Assembly: GCA_026182355.1 (NCBI GenBank)
Contig: JAPFBL010000317.1
Location: 248,001-312,000 of the forward strand
DNA length: 64,000 nucleotides
Source: Hermatobates lingyangjiaoensis
Lineage: Eukaryota > Arthropoda > Insecta > Hemiptera > Hermatobatidae
Reading direction: 5' to 3'
The translations under genes and the position numbers were made by a program. Numbering within the stretch: the first letter of the stretch is position 1; each line of letters begins with the position of its first letter. The notes under the pieces were generated by a model that made no database searches, had not been told where the DNA came from, and was given only the letters and a program-made list of their open reading frames with translations. Of the stretch, positions 61,363-64,000 are shown piece by piece.

Positions 61363-64000
61363 TTTATTTATTTTCACTAAACCATGATGTTTTTAAACAG
61401 TGGAATAGAAAAAGTCGTGGGGTATAGACTAATAACGCAAGAAACTTGACCAAGCACTTGATGGCTATCTATGTGGACGGGAGATAAAACCAGGCGATAT
61501 CAATATCAAACAGCATCGCAGTTAAGCTGAGAATGAATTTCGAAATCGACAAACTTATATTTGCACAATCCATTCCATTTACATTTTTGTTTTATTCTTA
61601 TATTATGATACATACAAGTATTATATGAAAGTTAACATTTCAATTCTACTTTTCAGCGGAAAAATGGTACAAAATATGAGTTTAATTCACATCAGAATTA
61701 AGCTCGTATGCAAAATTACTTGTTAGTCGAAACAATTTTCCACACTTCAAATAATATAAAAATCAATAATGTATGTATCTAACAGCTCAAAAACATTCAA
61801 ATAATAATCCTTAAATATAGGGAAAATATAATTAATGATAACAAACATAAAACATAAGTAAATATAAATGAAACATAATAAAAATAATCTATATAAATAA
61901 AAATATATTTATGTATTGTCCGTATCTCTCTTAAGCCTCCCTAAACTGTTCATCCAATTGTGATGAAACTTTGGGGATTGGTTGGACCAATGTCCCCGAG
62001 GTTTTGTGAGTTAATAAAACTATGTTTCGATACTATATTTGAATTCATTTATCTTAAATTACTGGGGTATTTTTGAATTTTGATGCAAAATGGTTTTTTT
62101 TTTTAAAAAATAAACATTAAACATTCATTGATTTCATTTTTTTAATTTGATTACAGTTTAACACTCAATAAAATACTTTTCAACATATATCAACGCCATT
62201 TCTATGCATTCTGCCTCCCAAAAAACGAGCGATTCGTTGTTATACGACTCAAGTACGATAGAAAAAGGCAACACGAGAATCAGAAACGTACCCAATGGAT
62301 TAGAATCCAATCGAGGACATAATGTTCAAGCCATTCACCTAAAACTTTTGTTTACCTTCTTCAGTACACTAATATACGAATATGAGAGCTAATTTATCAA
62401 TTAATTTGCTGAAGAACATTCTTTGACTATTTTCAAAGTAAAAGGAGAAATATAAATATAATATATAATGCAATGAGCAGTAATATTGGAAACCTACCGA
62501 AACTTCTCACTCGGTTATTCATCTGAAATGTGAATTTGATGTATGTGAAAAACGAGACAGTCCTCGTGAAGTGGGCAAGGTGGACCTCACAGAGGCAGGT
62601 TTCCATGACCTATATCAGCAAAAGCTACAAACATATGTCTAGTAGTCTCTATAAGACTGATGGTTATTTGATGAAAGAGATCTTCAACAATTACAGATGA
62701 AAAATAAAAGAGAAATAGCAAGAGTAACAGTTAGTAGGGAGATGACATATAGATATCAATAGATATATAGAGAGAAGTATTGAAAAGAAGGATGCACGGG
62801 GCCAGAAGAACGGGTAATCTCACAGACGATGGCGCGCTGAGAAGACCAACCACCACCAGACCCCGGCCGAAGAGCACAACCTCTCCACAAGAGAAGTCTT
62901 GAAAAAGACAGGCGTTAGCCACATCTGACTTATAAGGGTGAAGTGCCACCCAAACCAGCGGACTTTCGACCTTCGGACGCCGGCCCAGGATAACCTTCCT
63001 TTATTAGTTTACGCCATGAGGGAACAACCACACAGGCTTTTTAAGCCTCCCCCCCATGACAAGGTAAAGGCACATCAGAGGGAAGTACGTTAATCTATCG
63101 GTCCCGAGCCAGAAAGACATCAGGTATTAGTTAAAGATCACTATTCAAAATAAACCTGCAAAATTTGGGGAAAAACTTTTTAAAGTTGGGCAAAATTTAA
63201 ATCTCCCAATGTACAATCAACCCGGTAATGATACTAACCGATTACTAAAATGGATGTCAAGCAATAAATGAGCCATACTTTCTACCTCTAAAACAGCAGC
63301 AAAGGTGAAAGCCTACAAGTGTGGACTCTGGACAACAAAACTTCAACGATTAGACTGAGAAAATCTTTGATTTTCAATCCTTACATTTCAACATTCTGAA
63401 ATCAATTATGTAACTGTTTTCTTACTATGTAAATATTGTGTTTTATGCAAAATTAAACATAGAAATTGAAGAAAAATGAACTTTACTTTACATGAAATTG
63501 ACTATAACAATGAATACTAGGTACATGATCAAAGTTCATTATAATCAATTTAAATATATCATACTTAAGGATATATGTTTCCATTCAATAAATAAAAAAT
63601 AAAACGTGAATTTACTGAATTCATGGGGAATAAGTCAGAGTCGAGGCTAAGGGATTAGAAGCAGTGATTAATGATGAGATTATCTTTTACATCTTTAATC
63701 TGGATATACTCACCATTATGATTCATAAATATAACGAGGAAGAAGAGGCATGTGGTATGTTCGAAATACATGATGATTGATGAGACGTCATTCAGTGTTT
63801 CCCAATGAAGAGCTGTAAATAAGCGCTTTCCAAATATTCCCTTAGTTTGGCAGTACATTAGATTATCACTTGTAGTTTTAAAACAATTTAAACAGCAGCA
63901 TGAAAACTGTTATCACCATATGATTTGCTTTCATCAGCATCCCAGGAATCTGTTTATTAAATTTAGATTTTCATTCTGGATTACTTTTGATACATAAATG
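61363..64000. other. 5' flank of the myosin gene, repeats only
   Basis: AT-rich. A block at 61,890-62,060 (CTTTGGGGATTGGTTGGACC) looks like a dispersed arthropod-type repeat, and 62,790-63,350 holds GC-richer, SINE-like sequence (CGGTCCCGAGCC, complement of the 17.1 kb tail). No promoter element can be pointed to with confidence. Confidence 0.4.

Noticed and set aside
63655..63858. Possible exon of an upstream gene (67 codons, minus)
   Set aside because: No family resemblance and no convincing splice pair; the length is expected by chance.
1..64000. Viral genes or bacterial contamination
   Set aside because: All coding matches are to an intron-split animal myosin or to transposable elements; no capsid, polymerase or operon-like gene order.

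Overview
This window comes from an AT-rich animal genome. The genes are split by GT-AG introns, there are many AT and GA microsatellites, and the repeats are mariner, pogo/Tigger, hAT-like, non-LTR and Penelope-like elements. The set fits an invertebrate, perhaps an arthropod, but nothing here fixes the taxon.

One host gene fills most of the window on the minus strand: a class VII unconventional myosin. I reconstructed 35 exons from a candidate 8-codon start exon (61339-61362) down to 2373-2470. All exon phases agree, giving about 1,902 residues. The order is myosin motor (P-loop, switch I, switch II all visible), four IQ motifs, MyTH4, FERM, SH3, MyTH4, FERM. The last part of the second FERM domain lies outside the window or was not found. 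The protein is divergent: the P-loop reads GETAAGKT and the post-IQ helical linker is missing or very short.

The introns are full of repeats. The most striking are short palindromic elements, usually next to (AT)n tracts. They are built from head-to-head copies of Penelope-like element (PLE) fragments: either the GIY-YIG endonuclease end (3.6-5.5 kb, 27.0-28.5 kb) or the N-terminal end of the ORF (8.1-8.5, 37.3-37.7, 57.6-57.9 kb). Many arms contain a hammerhead ribozyme motif: CTGANGA, a helix II hairpin, GAA, then a self-complementary stem III with no loop. I see at least seven sequence families of this motif, some with intact cores and paired stem I, others decayed.

Other repeats are an internally deleted mariner with perfect 29-bp ends (52.1-53.0 kb), a pogo/Tigger transposase relic (46.5-47.2 kb), a TIR element with repeated 18-bp palindromes (50.5-51.4 kb), a hAT-like MITE (15.6-16.4 kb), the 3' end of a non-LTR retrotransposon (10.6-11.0 kb), tRNA-derived SINEs, four tandem arrays and a long inverted repeat with arms of about 300 bp (35.8-36.5 kb). 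I saw no second host gene, no viral gene and no CRISPR array.
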